A stretch of DNA of 64,000 nucleotides from JBNJFY01 sp051747265 (GTDB lineage Bacteria; Bacteroidota; Rhodothermia; Balneolales; Balneolaceae). Below, piece by piece: positions 34,793-43,698 of the stretch. Made by a program: the position numbers and the translations under genes. Position 1 is the first letter of the stretch; the number at the start of each line of letters is the position of its first letter. Location: NCBI GenBank assembly GCA_051747265.1, contig JBNJFY010000002.1, forward strand, positions 248,001-312,000. The letters run 5' to 3'. The notes below the pieces were generated by a model, which made no database searches, had not been told where the DNA came from, and worked only from the letters and a program-made list of their open reading frames with translations.

Positions 34793-35356
34793 ATGGCATT
34801 TATAGACATCATCAATCCGGAATCGGCAGAAGGCGAATTGAAATCTATTTATGAGGACCTGGTTAAAAAAAGAGGCAAATTGGCGCGTATCCATACCATC
34901 CAGAGCCAGTATCCCCAATCCATAACCGCGCACATGGACCTATATATGGAGTTGATGTTTGGCAAATCTCCACTCCGCAGAGCCCAGCGTGAAATGATTG
35001 CTGTCGTCGTATCCGCTGCCAATCAATGTGAATATTGCCAGATACACCATGGAGAGGCCCTGCTGGCTTATTGGAAAGATGAGGATCGCGTTCAGCAACT
35101 AAGAAAAGATTACACGCAAGCCAATTTAAAACCATCGGATCAACTGCTTTGCCAATATGCCCATAACCTTACGGTAGATCCAGCGAATCAACCGTTACAT
35201 GAAAAGTGCGTGCAACTGCTAAAAGAAGCTGGGTGGTCGGAACGAGCTATTCTGGATGCCAATCTGATTACGGCGTACTTCAATTTTGTAAATCGCATTG
35301 TTATGGGATTGGGCGTTGAACCCAGCGAAGAAGAAGTTAGTGGGTACCATTATTAA
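34793..35356 (+). CDS. Peroxidase-related AhpD-like (carboxymuconolactone decarboxylase family) protein
   Basis: A 187-residue all-helical AhpD-like protein of the uncharacterised peroxidase-related group. The redox motif CEYCQIHHGEAL (CxxC followed by His, about residues 81-92) is preceded by SPLRRAQREMIAVVVSAANQ, the family signature. It begins 39 nt after nhaA and may be cotranscribed. AhpD relatives reduce peroxiredoxins; a role in hydroperoxide defence is plausible but not proven. Confidence 0.85.
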   Translation: MAFIDIINPESAEGELKSIYEDLVKKRGKLARIHTIQSQYPQSITAHMDLYMELMFGKSPLRRAQREMIAVVVSAANQCEYCQIHHGEALLAYWKDEDRVQQLRKDYTQANLKPSDQLLCQYAHNLTVDPANQPLHEKCVQLLKEAGWSERAILDANLITAYFNFVNRIVMGLGVEPSEEEVSGYHY

Positions 35357-35360
35357 TAGA

Positions 35361-35486
35361 GAGGCAGGCAAAACTGTCTGTCACTACGAACGCAGTGCGG
35401 CAATCCCTTGATTAGATTGCCCAAATGGTGATTGTTACGACATCTAACCATGGCCAAATACATTTCGGAAGGTTTTAAAAGCCCTC
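35361..35486. repeat. MITE-like repeat, copy 1
   Basis: About 126 bp that aligns along its length with 37858-37984 (shared blocks GTGCGGCAATCCC, TGATTAGATTG, ATTTCGGAAGGTTTT). Terminal inverted repeats are eroded (AGGCAGGCAAAAC on the left, GTTTTAAAAGCCCTC on the right). Non-coding. Confidence 0.8.
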
Positions 35487-35494
35487 TAACATTT

Positions 35495-35534
35495 AAAAAG
35501 GCAGTAGTCTGATGGGGTCGACTACTGCCTTTTT
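35495..35534. terminator. Terminator downstream of the AhpD-like gene
   Basis: Perfect stem AAAAAGGCAGTAGTC/GACTACTGCCTTTTT with A and T runs at both sides. The MITE copy 1 lies between the stop codon and this terminator. Nothing else is seen in 35535-35748 except the promoter region of the DsrE-like gene. Confidence 0.85.
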
Positions 35535-35748
35535 AGCCTCCGACTCTGAAGGAGCCTTCAGCTGACATAGCTACTTTATCAATTGTTGACCTATCTTATG
35601 GAATTGATTTCCACTGATCTGTAATAGAGCCGACAACCCCATTAGTTTTCAAATTGATCGCTCACCCAATTGTAATCTGGCTTACATTTTTTCATCACCA
35701 ATCATACTAGTTTGGGAATGAATTATTAAGAACCTAATTACTATTGTT

Positions 35749-36105
35749 ATGAATAAGGTAGGTATTGTAGTATTAACAGACATCGAAACACACGAATCAC
35801 TAGGACGCGTAGTTAACGCTATGGAATTTGCTAAGGAGCTCAGCGAATATGGCGACCAAATTCGAATCATTTTTGATGGGGCGGGCACCCGGTGGATCCC
35901 GGAACTTCTTGATGAAGACCATGATGCCCACCCTCTGTTCGAAGCCGTAAAAGAGCACATTGATGGGGCTTGCCGTTATTGCTCCAAGGCTTTTGGCGTG
36001 TTCAAAGAAGTCAAGAACTCCGAAATTGACCTTTTGGATGATTACGATCAGCATCCCAGCCTTCGAGGATTAATCATGGATGGATACCAAGTGGTTACCT
36101 TTTAG
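35749..36105 (+). CDS. DsrE-family protein
   Basis: A 118-residue DsrE/DsrF-like alpha/beta protein: KVGIVVLTDIETHESLGRVVNAM, a central IRIIFDGAGTRWIPEL, and CRYCSKAFGVFKEV, whose cysteines are in the position where sulfur-relay DsrE proteins carry active-site Cys. Its reaction is unknown. It lies 75 nt upstream of the alpha/beta hydrolase and probably shares its transcript. A sulfur-transfer or persulfide role is inference from family. Confidence 0.8.
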   Translation: MNKVGIVVLTDIETHESLGRVVNAMEFAKELSEYGDQIRIIFDGAGTRWIPELLDEDHDAHPLFEAVKEHIDGACRYCSKAFGVFKEVKNSEIDLLDDYDQHPSLRGLIMDGYQVVTF

Positions 36106-36134
36106 AGCTAATTGGTTACTAATCAATATTATCT

Positions 36135-36160
36135 GGTCCGAGCAGTGGACGGCTCGGACC
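36135..36160 (+). promoter_or_regulatory. Hairpin between the DsrE-like and hydrolase genes
   Basis: Perfect 9-bp stem GGTCCGAGC/GCTCGGACC with an 8-nt loop, 20 nt before the hydrolase ATG. The T run after it is poor, so it may be an mRNA processing or attenuation structure rather than a full terminator. Confidence 0.45.
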
Positions 36161-36180
36161 ATTCAAATTTATGGCACTCT

Positions 36181-36942
36181 ATGAATAAGCAACAAATCAC
36201 ATTTACAGGCAGTTTAGGCGATCAACTTCATGCACGAATGGATATGCCCGATCAGGGAGAACCTACCTTTTGCGCCCTATTCGCTCACTGCTTTACCTGT
36301 AATAAAAATCTGAACGCGGTTGGCAATATTACCCGAACCCTTACCGATCATGATGGAGCGGTATTGCGTTTCGATTTTACCGGATTGGGAGAAAGTGAAG
36401 GCGATTTTGCGGATACCAATTTTTCATCCAATATCCAGGATTTATTAGCGGCGGCTTCACACATGCGGGAACACTACGAGGCTCCCAGCTTGCTGATTGG
36501 ACATTCCCTCGGTGGAGCCGCGGTATTGCAAGCCGCCCAACACATACCAGAGTGTAAAGCCGTTGCTACCATCGGCGCCCCCAGCAGCCCCGATCATGTC
36601 ACTAAACTGATTACCGAAAAGCATGAGGAGATTGTACAAAAGGGAAGCGCTACGGTCACATTAGCGGGCCGTCCGTTCACCATTAAAAAACAATTTCTGG
36701 ATGATTTGGAAGTGAGCTCTATGAACCATTGCATTCGAACACTGGATCGCGCCCTTCTTGTTTTTCACTCTCCAATCGATCAGACGGTGGGCATTAATAA
36801 TGCTGCTGAGATTTTCAAGCAGGCTAAACACCCAAAAAGCTTTATCTCTCTGGATGATGCGGATCATTTATTAGCCGATTCACAGGATTCTACCTATGTA
36901 GGTAATGTGATAGCCAGCTGGGTGCAGCGTTATTTCCAATAG
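36181..36942 (+). CDS. Alpha/beta hydrolase
   Basis: Serine hydrolase fold. The oxyanion-region motif is FAHCFTCNKNLNAVGNIT, the nucleophile elbow is GHSLGGAAV (Ser about residue 104 from the chosen start), the acid is probably in FHSPIDQTVGINNA and the His in DDADHLL near the C-terminus. Such proteins are often fused to OsmC; here the OsmC part is absent and the protein ends after the hydrolase domain. ATG at 36181 is chosen since the upstream frame covers the hairpin at 36135-36160. Substrate unknown. Confidence 0.82.
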   Translation: MNKQQITFTGSLGDQLHARMDMPDQGEPTFCALFAHCFTCNKNLNAVGNITRTLTDHDGAVLRFDFTGLGESEGDFADTNFSSNIQDLLAAASHMREHYEAPSLLIGHSLGGAAVLQAAQHIPECKAVATIGAPSSPDHVTKLITEKHEEIVQKGSATVTLAGRPFTIKKQFLDDLEVSSMNHCIRTLDRALLVFHSPIDQTVGINNAAEIFKQAKHPKSFISLDDADHLLADSQDSTYVGNVIASWVQRYFQ

Positions 36943-36946
36943 CGCT

Positions 36947-37282
36947 TTATATGGGTAACTCTTCATCGTCAACTTCAGATCGCACTTTCTGGTACGTTGA
37001 CCAAATCCCATATATAACCATGGCAGCTAGTAGAGCATAGATCCACCAAGGCACATTTTCTCCAGCCACCATTAAATACAGGTAGGCAGAACAAAAGAAA
37101 AACCCGGTGAACAAAGCCGGTACGGTGATCGGTTTTTGCTGCTTCAGGTTTTTAATGACCCAGCCCAGTGATACGGTGAAGAATGGGATAGCCCCCACAT
37201 AAATCCCCGCGAATATATAGGGATTGACGTTATACTGATCGGAAAGACTCATCAGCCACTGATGAACGGCCTCAATTTCCAT
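36947..37282 (-). CDS. Small membrane protein, unknown
   Basis: A 111-residue protein with three likely membrane segments (about 22-42, 55-72, 76-94 from the start MEIEAVHQWLMSL) and an acidic tail (RSEVDDEELPI). The frame extends 54 nt further upstream without a good start. It converges on the hydrolase gene with a 4-nt gap and lies downstream of mscL in the same direction (81-nt gap). No family recognised. Confidence 0.6.
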   Translation of the reverse strand: MEIEAVHQWLMSLSDQYNVNPYIFAGIYVGAIPFFTVSLGWVIKNLKQQKPITVPALFTGFFFCSAYLYLMVAGENVPWWIYALLAAMVIYGIWSTYQKVRSEVDDEELPI

Positions 37283-37363
37283 AGAAGGATTATTTTTTAG
37301 TGTGCTACTCGCAATTAACCATCTATTATTCAACAAACCCGTCTTGAACCAGACAACATACCT

Positions 37364-37843
37364 TTAGTTTTGGGTATTTTCCGGATCTAAATCCGAGGTG
37401 CACATCGGGCATCGGGTCGCTTTCAATGGTATAGTGGAAAGGCAATGCGGACAGGTTTTGGTGATGGGCTCCTCGGCCGGTACATGTTCTTCTTTACGCC
37501 GCATATTGTTCATCCCGCGCACTAATAAAAACATGGCGGCAGCGACAATTAAAAAGCTCAATATGTTATTGATAAATAATCCATAATTGAGGGTCACCGC
37601 GCCCGCTTGTTGAGCGGCAGCCAAGGTGGTATATGGCCCCAAAGGATCTCCCTGTTTAATGACCACAAAGAGATCGCTAAAATCCACATTCCCCAACATA
37701 TATCCGATGGGGGGCATCAATACATCCGATACAAGTGATTGGGAAATAGCGCCAAAAGCGGTTCCCAAGATAATACCCACAGCCATATCCACAACATTGC
37801 CCCGGGTAGCGAACTCCTTGAATTCTGTCAGTAATTTTTTCAT
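37364..37843 (-). CDS. mscL: Large-conductance mechanosensitive channel with zinc ribbon
   Basis: Pentameric channel releasing osmolytes on hypo-osmotic shock. MscL signature KEFATRGNVVDMAVGIILGTAFGAIS at the first TM, LMPPIGYML, and the second TM ILSFLIVAAAMFLLVRGMN. A C-terminal extension contains CPHCLSTIPLKATRCPMC, a four-Cys zinc ribbon not present in E. coli MscL but common in several phyla. ATG at 37843 is chosen; the in-frame extension to 37882 runs into the MITE that starts 15 bp upstream. Confidence 0.93.
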   Translation of the reverse strand: MKKLLTEFKEFATRGNVVDMAVGIILGTAFGAISQSLVSDVLMPPIGYMLGNVDFSDLFVVIKQGDPLGPYTTLAAAQQAGAVTLNYGLFINNILSFLIVAAAMFLLVRGMNNMRRKEEHVPAEEPITKTCPHCLSTIPLKATRCPMCTSDLDPENTQN

Positions 37844-37857
37844 AACCAACTCTTGAG

Positions 37858-37984
37858 AGGGCTTTGCAAAACTACCTGTCATTGCGAACGTAGTGCGGCA
37901 ATCCCCTGATTAGATTGTGTAAACGGTGATTATTATTACATCTTGCCATGACCGAATAAATTTCGGAAGGTTTTGCAAAGCCCT
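37858..37984. repeat. MITE-like repeat, copy 2
   Basis: 127 bp bounded by perfect 15-bp terminal inverted repeats AGGGCTTTGCAAAAC (37858-37872) and GTTTTGCAAAGCCCT (37970-37984). It aligns throughout with 35361-35486. No ORF. It lies 15 bp upstream of the mscL start, so it must contain or displace the mscL promoter. Confidence 0.85.
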
Positions 37985-38102
37985 TTCATGATATTATGGA
38001 CATTGCTTTCAGAATAGTAATTGCGTCTTTTCTGCTTTGGTACTAGTAGTGTAAATATACATAGGATAGTTAATTGCAGGCTCTGATTAAACTGCCATAA
38101 TT

Positions 38103-38647
38103 ATGCAATTCCCACTTTTGCGAATATCGACACGCGAATCATACTATCTGCTATCGCCTTCTTGATAACTGTCGTACAGATTGCACCTCCGAGTCTGGCT
38201 CAAAAAGTGACGCAACCCACAGACCGCACCTTACTTCGCACTTTGCTGAATGAGCACGTTCCTCATATCACCGTCTCCCAACTAGCCCACATGGAACCGA
38301 AGCCCCTACTACTGGACAGCAGAGAGCGAGAGGAGTTTGAGGTTAGTCATATTCCGGGTGCCCTCTGAATTGGCTATGAAGATTTTTCGCCATCCCGGTT
38401 AAAGTCGATCCCCATCAGCGCACCGGTAGTGGTTTATTGCGTGATTGGCTACCGCAGCGAAAAAATAACGAAACAGCTACGCCAAATGGGATATCATGCT
38501 CAAAATCTGTATGGGGGGCTCTTTGAATGGGTCAATCAACATCATTCGGTGGTCAACTCCATGGAGAACCTACCCAACGGGTACATGCCTATAATCGAGT
38601 TTGGGGGAATCTGGTTGCGGGAGGGCCAGAAAGGATACGCCCCTTAA
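38103..38647 (+). pseudogene. Secreted rhodanese-like protein, broken
   Basis: A rhodanese sulfurtransferase domain is clearly readable: KPLLLDSREREEFEVSHIPGAL, then IGYEDFSP, then VVYCVIGYRSEKITKQLRQMGY (catalytic Cys in YCVIGYRS) and NLYGGLFEWVNQ. Two lesions are present: an in-frame TGA at 38366-38368, where homologues usually have an R or W (GA-W-IGYEDF would need TGG), and the plausible ATG at 38103 (MQFPLLRISTRESYY) is in a different frame from the signal-peptide region ILSAIAFLITVVQ. Both are probably real decay, though sequencing error cannot be excluded. Confidence 0.75.
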
Positions 38648-40236
38648 CGAGTTCCCCCAATCTTATTATTCGTATCTACCATTAACTGCCAAGCGCGAGA
38701 CGTAATCACCCCTTGATGATCCGAAACCGCCTGACGATATGCATCAAAAAAGACCATGGCATCTTCTCGCAGCAATTGGGCCAAGGCCACTTTTCCACCG
38801 CCCTCTTCAATGGACTGCGCAATCTCTTTCCCTAACCAATAATAGGGGCCAGCGCCACGAGTTCCTCGATTACGGATGGTTCGCATATCACGTAAACGGT
38901 CAGCACTTTCCGGCCCCAGCAAAGCCCCTCCTTGGGATGCTTCGAAGTAGATAGCGGCCAATGAGTCCAATTGGGAAGCCCCAATGGAAGCCCGATTGAT
39001 CTGCTCGGCCTCGGTAAGCTGTTCCGGTGGCTGGATGTGCGTAGCTATTCCTTCTCGGTATACCGCAATTAAGGATCGGGCAAACTCCAGCATTAGCGGA
39101 TTGGCTTTAGCACGCTGGAGTTCGTGTGTGATATCCAACGCGTTAGACTCTTTTTGAAACTGAGAATGTATGGCATGTACTGATTCATGTGTTAGCGTAG
39201 CCAACAAGCGTAAATAGTCATCTTTAAAATATTCCAGATCGATGGCCGAAATTTGCTCACTACCCCAACCGTCGGCACCATCTCCAAAGGTGAAATCTAT
39301 AACCCGGTTCACCGAAGCCCCCTGAATGATATATGGGGATAGGGTTATTTCCAGATGTGATTCAATGGCCGGACGGTGCTGGCTGAGTGTGACTAAGACT
39401 TGCAGATATTCATCCGCGTAATTACGGATTTCCGTATAGTGGAAATTCCCAAAGGGATTAGCCAAGGCATAAAGTTGACTCAATTCCGCATCGCTGGCTG
39501 CGCGCGATAACAGATCAACCAACATCTCATGCGATGCCCCGATCGGGTAAAACGATTGCTGGCGATGATTCACCAAGGCATGCATAACCGGTGTTCGCAT
39601 CAGCTGTTCGGATCCTTCCAGGTTCCCACCACTGGTGGTTAGATAATTTAGCTGATTCCGCGCGTAATCAAACCGTAACCCGATATTGATATTCTCGATG
39701 GGGGTTTGATCTCCACTGTTCAGCTCCTCCGCGGGAAACGATTGGCCCCTAAACATCATCTGGTACTCCGGTCGGGATTGGTAAAAATCCTCCACAATCT
39801 GTCGGGATCGCAACACACAATAAGCGGCATGTACGTACGCTGCTTCATTGATGGGCGGCCGTTCGCTCATTGCACCTCCGACCAGTTTTTGCAACTCTTT
39901 AAAGGTCTGAGGTTCTGCCATCAGATAGTAGTAGCTCGCATCGGAGAGGTAATAACTGGGCAAAAGCTGAAACGCACTGGGATTGGATAACTTATCTACC
40001 AACTCAAACACAGTCATGGCACTTTGCCAATTCGCATTCCGCTCTAGCCACTCAACTTGTGCAGAATCCACCGATGGAATGGTCAGCAAATCGCCCCACC
40101 AAACGGCCTGCAGGGGATCAATAGGATCTTGGGCTCGACTATCTTGACCGCCCCAATGCCAAGCAGTAACCGCTAACAGAAAAGTAACCAGCAACATTGC
40201 TGTGGTATTGCCATATCTATGTAACCGTGGTTTCAT
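38644..40236 (-). CDS. Secreted HEXXH metallopeptidase-like protein (DUF5700-type)
   Basis: A 530-residue exported protein (signal anchor about residues 13-32). The zinc motif HESVHAIH (in LLATLTHESVHAIHSQF, about residue 349) and a downstream YREGIATHI, where the Glu would be the third ligand, point to a gluzincin-like peptidase similar to DUF5700 putative zinc peptidases. The N-terminal ~300 residues are helical and unassigned. It converges on the broken rhodanese gene with a 4-nt overlap. Activity and substrate unknown. Confidence 0.65.
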   Translation of the reverse strand: MKPRLHRYGNTTAMLLVTFLLAVTAWHWGGQDSRAQDPIDPLQAVWWGDLLTIPSVDSAQVEWLERNANWQSAMTVFELVDKLSNPSAFQLLPSYYLSDASYYYLMAEPQTFKELQKLVGGAMSERPPINEAAYVHAAYCVLRSRQIVEDFYQSRPEYQMMFRGQSFPAEELNSGDQTPIENINIGLRFDYARNQLNYLTTSGGNLEGSEQLMRTPVMHALVNHRQQSFYPIGASHEMLVDLLSRAASDAELSQLYALANPFGNFHYTEIRNYADEYLQVLVTLSQHRPAIESHLEITLSPYIIQGASVNRVIDFTFGDGADGWGSEQISAIDLEYFKDDYLRLLATLTHESVHAIHSQFQKESNALDITHELQRAKANPLMLEFARSLIAVYREGIATHIQPPEQLTEAEQINRASIGASQLDSLAAIYFEASQGGALLGPESADRLRDMRTIRNRGTRGAGPYYWLGKEIAQSIEEGGGKVALAQLLREDAMVFFDAYRQAVSDHQGVITSRAWQLMVDTNNKIGGTR

Positions 40237-40392
40237 ATCCTCGTCTCTATCTTATCCCGGTTTCGTGCTGTGAACTACGTTAAAATTTACAGGAATCCCC
40301 TACGCCCGTAATTTACGCACAATGTTCTTTTTTTGTATCTATCTCACTTGTTTGCAAACAAAGTACAAAAAATCAGTAATCGGAGTTAGAAC

Positions 40393-42471
40393 ATGCGTAG
40401 AATACATCATAACCATTCCACGAAGTCCGTTCGATGGTGGGCGTTACTGGCCACTTTTGCCATCTTCAGCTTTAGCGGCTTTACGGAAACCCTTGTTGGG
40501 CAACAGCCCGATCCCAACGGAATGACCGCCTGGCAGGTCACTAAAATGCAATCGGTAGGAGATGTAGCGATTGCTCCTGATGGATCTCATATCGCTTACA
40601 CACTTAGCGAGCAGAAAAATCCCCTGAAAGAGAACGCCCCGGCAGCTTATCACCTCTACCTGTTGGATACCGATTCGGGCAACAGCACGCCTTTTGTCTT
40701 GTACAATGGCAGTGTTTCCGACATCCAGTTTACACCGGATGGCAAAGGGATATCGTTTCTAACCCGACGCGAAGGAGATCAAACCCAGAGCTTATATGTT
40801 ATTCCATTGGATGGAGGCGAAGCTCGGAAAGCACTAAGCTTCAAAACATCCATTTATGATTACGACTGGGCGCCGGACGGCCAGCATATCGTATTTACAG
40901 CTAGTGAACCGCACGATGATAACGACTCCACGGTTCCGTATGAACCAAAGATTTATGAAGAAAACCTGGTGCATCGCCGAGCGTATGTATCCGAGGCGTG
41001 GGGGCAAATGCACGAACCGCACATGCTCGACGTGGAAGGTTCGGTCTATCAAGCCAAGTGGAGTCATGATGGGCAACACATCGCGGTTACCGCGGCTCCC
41101 ACCCCACTGACCGATGATTACTACATGCACCAACGGATAAAGATTGTGAAATTTCACGATTGGGGTGTGGTCGCAGAAATCAACAACCCGGGCAAAATCG
41201 GAGAGATTACCTGGAGCCCGGACGATAGTCAATTAGCGTTTATCTCCGCCGCGGATATCAACGATCCCATTGCGGGTAGAATCATGACCGCGCCGGCCTC
41301 TGGCGGTGCCCCCACGCTGATCACCGAGGGGTATGAAGGACAGTTTGATGATATCGCTTGGGAAGATGATAAAACCTTGCGTTACCTGGCTTCTAAAGGA
41401 GTATGGAGCGAATATGGCGAAATGCGGCCCGATGGGAGTCGCCAAAAAGTTATTGTGGAACCGGGCGGTCCGGTGATGTATAACTTCGCCCTGTCTGAAG
41501 ATGGACGCCATACCGCGTTTGTGGGTGATTCGCCTCAGCATCCCCGCGAGGTATTTTATATGGGACGACGGGACAATGAGCCCAAACGTATGACTAACAG
41601 CAATGACTGGCTGGTAAATGTTAAACTCGCCGATCAGGAGGTGGTCACCTGGGAAGCCCGCGACGGCATGGAGCTGGAAGGGGTATTGATTAAGCCTCTA
41701 AACTACCAAGAAGGCCAACGTTATCCCCTGATTACCGACATTCACGGTGGGCCAGAAGCGCATGAAAACAATGGCTGGAAGACGGGATATTCTACTTTGG
41801 GTCAAGTAGCCGCTGCTTATGGATACGCGGTGTTTTATCCCAATTATCGCGGATCCACCGGATATGGGTTGGAATTTGCCAAATCAAGCCAGGCAGATCC
41901 AGCCGGCAAAGAATTTGATGACATTGTAGATGGGGTAAAACACCTGGTAGAAACCGGTATAGCCGATGAAGATAAAGTTGGTGTAACTGGTGGCTCGTAT
42001 GGCGGGTACGCAACCGGCTGGCTAACCACCAAATACTCCGACCAATTCGCCGCCGGGGTGATGTTTGTAGGTATCAGCAACAAAGTATCCAAGGTAGGAA
42101 CTACGGATATACCCGATGAAGAATACTATGTGCATGCCCGTAAACGCCCTTGGAACAACTGGCAGTTCTTCCTGGAGCGTAGTCCCATTTATCACGCGGA
42201 AAATAGCAATACGCCACTGCTGATCATGCATGGCGAAGAAGATCCTCGAGTAAACGTGGGACAATCACATGAAATGTACCGCCACTTGAAGTTGCGTGGA
42301 AACGCACCGGTACGCTTAGTACTCTATCCCGGGGAGGGACACGGCAACCGAAATGCAACCGCGCGTTATGATTACAACTTACGTTCGCTTCGCTGGTTTA
42401 ATCATTATCTGATGGGCGAGGGCGGAGACAAACCACCCACAGAAATTGAATACGAAACGCGCGAGCAATAG
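40393..42471 (+). CDS. Secreted S9-family prolyl oligopeptidase-like peptidase
   Basis: Signal peptide (about 1-38, basic N-terminus), an N-terminal beta-propeller domain (about 45-410) with TolB-like repeats (GSHIAYTLSEQ, WAPDGQHIVFTA, WSPDDSQLAFIS), and a C-terminal alpha/beta hydrolase domain. The catalytic triad is visible: Ser in GGSYGGYATGW (about residue 537), Asp in MHGEEDPRVNVGQS, His in YPGEGHGN. It cleaves peptides, probably dipeptidyl- or acylaminoacyl-peptidase type. Bidirectional terminator follows. Confidence 0.92.
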   Translation: MRRIHHNHSTKSVRWWALLATFAIFSFSGFTETLVGQQPDPNGMTAWQVTKMQSVGDVAIAPDGSHIAYTLSEQKNPLKENAPAAYHLYLLDTDSGNSTPFVLYNGSVSDIQFTPDGKGISFLTRREGDQTQSLYVIPLDGGEARKALSFKTSIYDYDWAPDGQHIVFTASEPHDDNDSTVPYEPKIYEENLVHRRAYVSEAWGQMHEPHMLDVEGSVYQAKWSHDGQHIAVTAAPTPLTDDYYMHQRIKIVKFHDWGVVAEINNPGKIGEITWSPDDSQLAFISAADINDPIAGRIMTAPASGGAPTLITEGYEGQFDDIAWEDDKTLRYLASKGVWSEYGEMRPDGSRQKVIVEPGGPVMYNFALSEDGRHTAFVGDSPQHPREVFYMGRRDNEPKRMTNSNDWLVNVKLADQEVVTWEARDGMELEGVLIKPLNYQEGQRYPLITDIHGGPEAHENNGWKTGYSTLGQVAAAYGYAVFYPNYRGSTGYGLEFAKSSQADPAGKEFDDIVDGVKHLVETGIADEDKVGVTGGSYGGYATGWLTTKYSDQFAAGVMFVGISNKVSKVGTTDIPDEEYYVHARKRPWNNWQFFLERSPIYHAENSNTPLLIMHGEEDPRVNVGQSHEMYRHLKLRGNAPVRLVLYPGEGHGNRNATARYDYNLRSLRWFNHYLMGEGGDKPPTEIEYETREQ

Positions 42472-42480
42472 TCGACACTC

Positions 42481-42513
42481 AAAAGGCCTCAGCGAAAGTT
42501 GAGGCCTTTTCTT
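42481..42513. terminator. Bidirectional terminator between S9 peptidase and Rrf2 genes
   Basis: Perfect stem AAAAGGCCTCA/TGAGGCCTTTT with loop GCGAAAGT and A/T runs on both sides, between two convergent genes. Confidence 0.85.
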
Positions 42514-42525
42514 TTACAAGCAGAT

Positions 42526-42966
42526 TTAGTTGGTGAGCGCTTCCAGCTTATCTTCCTGCTTCATCAACTCGGCCAAACTGTAGCGTTTCATAATCTCCAC
42601 CGTCTGATCACGCACCTCTTTAATAGCCTTTCGTATTGCACAGGTTTCCTCATCCTGGCACTCCTCGCAGCGTTCGTAATATTGATAGGTCACACAAGGT
42701 AGCAAGGCAATGGCTCCATCGAATAAACGATGCACATCCGCCATATTCACCTCTTCGGGATCCTTGATCAAATAGTACCCACCATTACGCCCTTTTTTAC
42801 TGTTGACGATGCCGGCATTTTTCAATTCCAGCAAAATAGTTTCCAAGAATTTTTTAGGTATGTGTTCTTCGTCCGATATAACACTTATCACTACTGGACC
42901 TTGATCATATTCCTTGGCTAAGTGGATAAGGGCGTGAACCGCGTATTTGGCTTTTTTCGAGAGCAT
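42526..42966 (-). CDS. Rrf2-family transcriptional regulator
   Basis: Winged-helix DNA-binding protein: MLSKKAKYAVHALIHLAKE, recognition region IPKKFLETILLELKNAGIVNSKKGRNGGYYL. A cysteine cluster CEECQDEETC (about residues 103-112), preceded by PCVTYQYYERC, is in the Fe-S loop position, so it probably senses via an Fe-S cluster, like IscR or NsrR. Spacing differs from E. coli IscR (CX5CX5C). ATG at 42966 matches the family start; the frame extends to 42999. No suf/isc genes adjoin, though a SufE gene lies 2.4 kb downstream on the same strand. Confidence 0.85.
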   Translation of the reverse strand: MLSKKAKYAVHALIHLAKEYDQGPVVISVISDEEHIPKKFLETILLELKNAGIVNSKKGRNGGYYLIKDPEEVNMADVHRLFDGAIALLPCVTYQYYERCEECQDEETCAIRKAIKEVRDQTVEIMKRYSLAELMKQEDKLEALTN

Positions 42967-43117
42967 TAAATCAGTGAATAAGCGTTCTATTGCGTCCAAT
43001 AATACAAAATATCAGACACTAATGGCGAAGTCCTCTGCTTAATCGACAAACCTCAAACAGGTAGAAAAACTTCGTTATATTAACGTGTTGAATTCCAAAC
43101 AATTAGAATAAACTTAC

Positions 43118-43687
43118 TTGGTAGCAATAAACCGACATAGCTTCATTGTCGCCTGTTCAAGTGCATTTCTCTTGATGTTACCGACGTTATTATTCGCCCA
43201 GCAACGAGCCCCAAATCCGGAAGACCTGCCTTCTAAAGAACCGGTAATTCGCCCCAGTAGCAATCAAGGCTATAAATTGGTTATCAATACCGGCGGAAGC
43301 TTTGCTTTTGAAATACCAGAAGCTTGGGATGCTACCCATAATGGAGCTAAAACCGACGGATATTATATTGTACCCAATAATATTGCCAGCTCAGATAGCG
43401 TAGTTATTGCGATTGCCAGAGCCCCCTCTGTAGGTAATAAGAAAGGCTTTCTTCGCATGCTACAGTATCAATATGGGGATTATGAACCCTTCACTTTTCA
43501 TGATGAAAGCCAAGGGTATCATTTTGAGCAACCTGGAAAGCGATCAGAAGTATACGCGCGACTAGGATCCAAAATGAGATTACTGCTCACCATCGATGCG
43601 CCATCCGAATGGCGTAAACAGAACCGCGAAAAACTCATCTATCTGGCTAAAAGCATTCGTATCCAATCATTTAACCTGCAGCGCTAG
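43118..43687 (+). CDS. Secreted protein, unknown
   Basis: Signal peptide (about 1-27, cleaved after LLFAQ) followed by ~160 residues including a beta-rich stretch YKLVINTGGSFAFEIPEAWDAT that resembles the PsbP/DUF1795-like start, but I cannot place it in a family. The start codon is TTG at 43118. Convergent with the next gene and divergent from the Rrf2 gene (151-nt gap that must carry both promoters). Confidence 0.6.
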   Translation: MVAINRHSFIVACSSAFLLMLPTLLFAQQRAPNPEDLPSKEPVIRPSSNQGYKLVINTGGSFAFEIPEAWDATHNGAKTDGYYIVPNNIASSDSVVIAIARAPSVGNKKGFLRMLQYQYGDYEPFTFHDESQGYHFEQPGKRSEVYARLGSKMRLLLTIDAPSEWRKQNREKLIYLAKSIRIQSFNLQR

Positions 43688-43698
43688 TTCCCATCGGG

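Noticed and set aside
38366..38368. Selenocysteine or programmed readthrough at the TGA of the rhodanese gene
   Set aside because: The position is not the catalytic Cys, no SECIS-like hairpin is evident downstream, and a second frame defect near the start points to decay.
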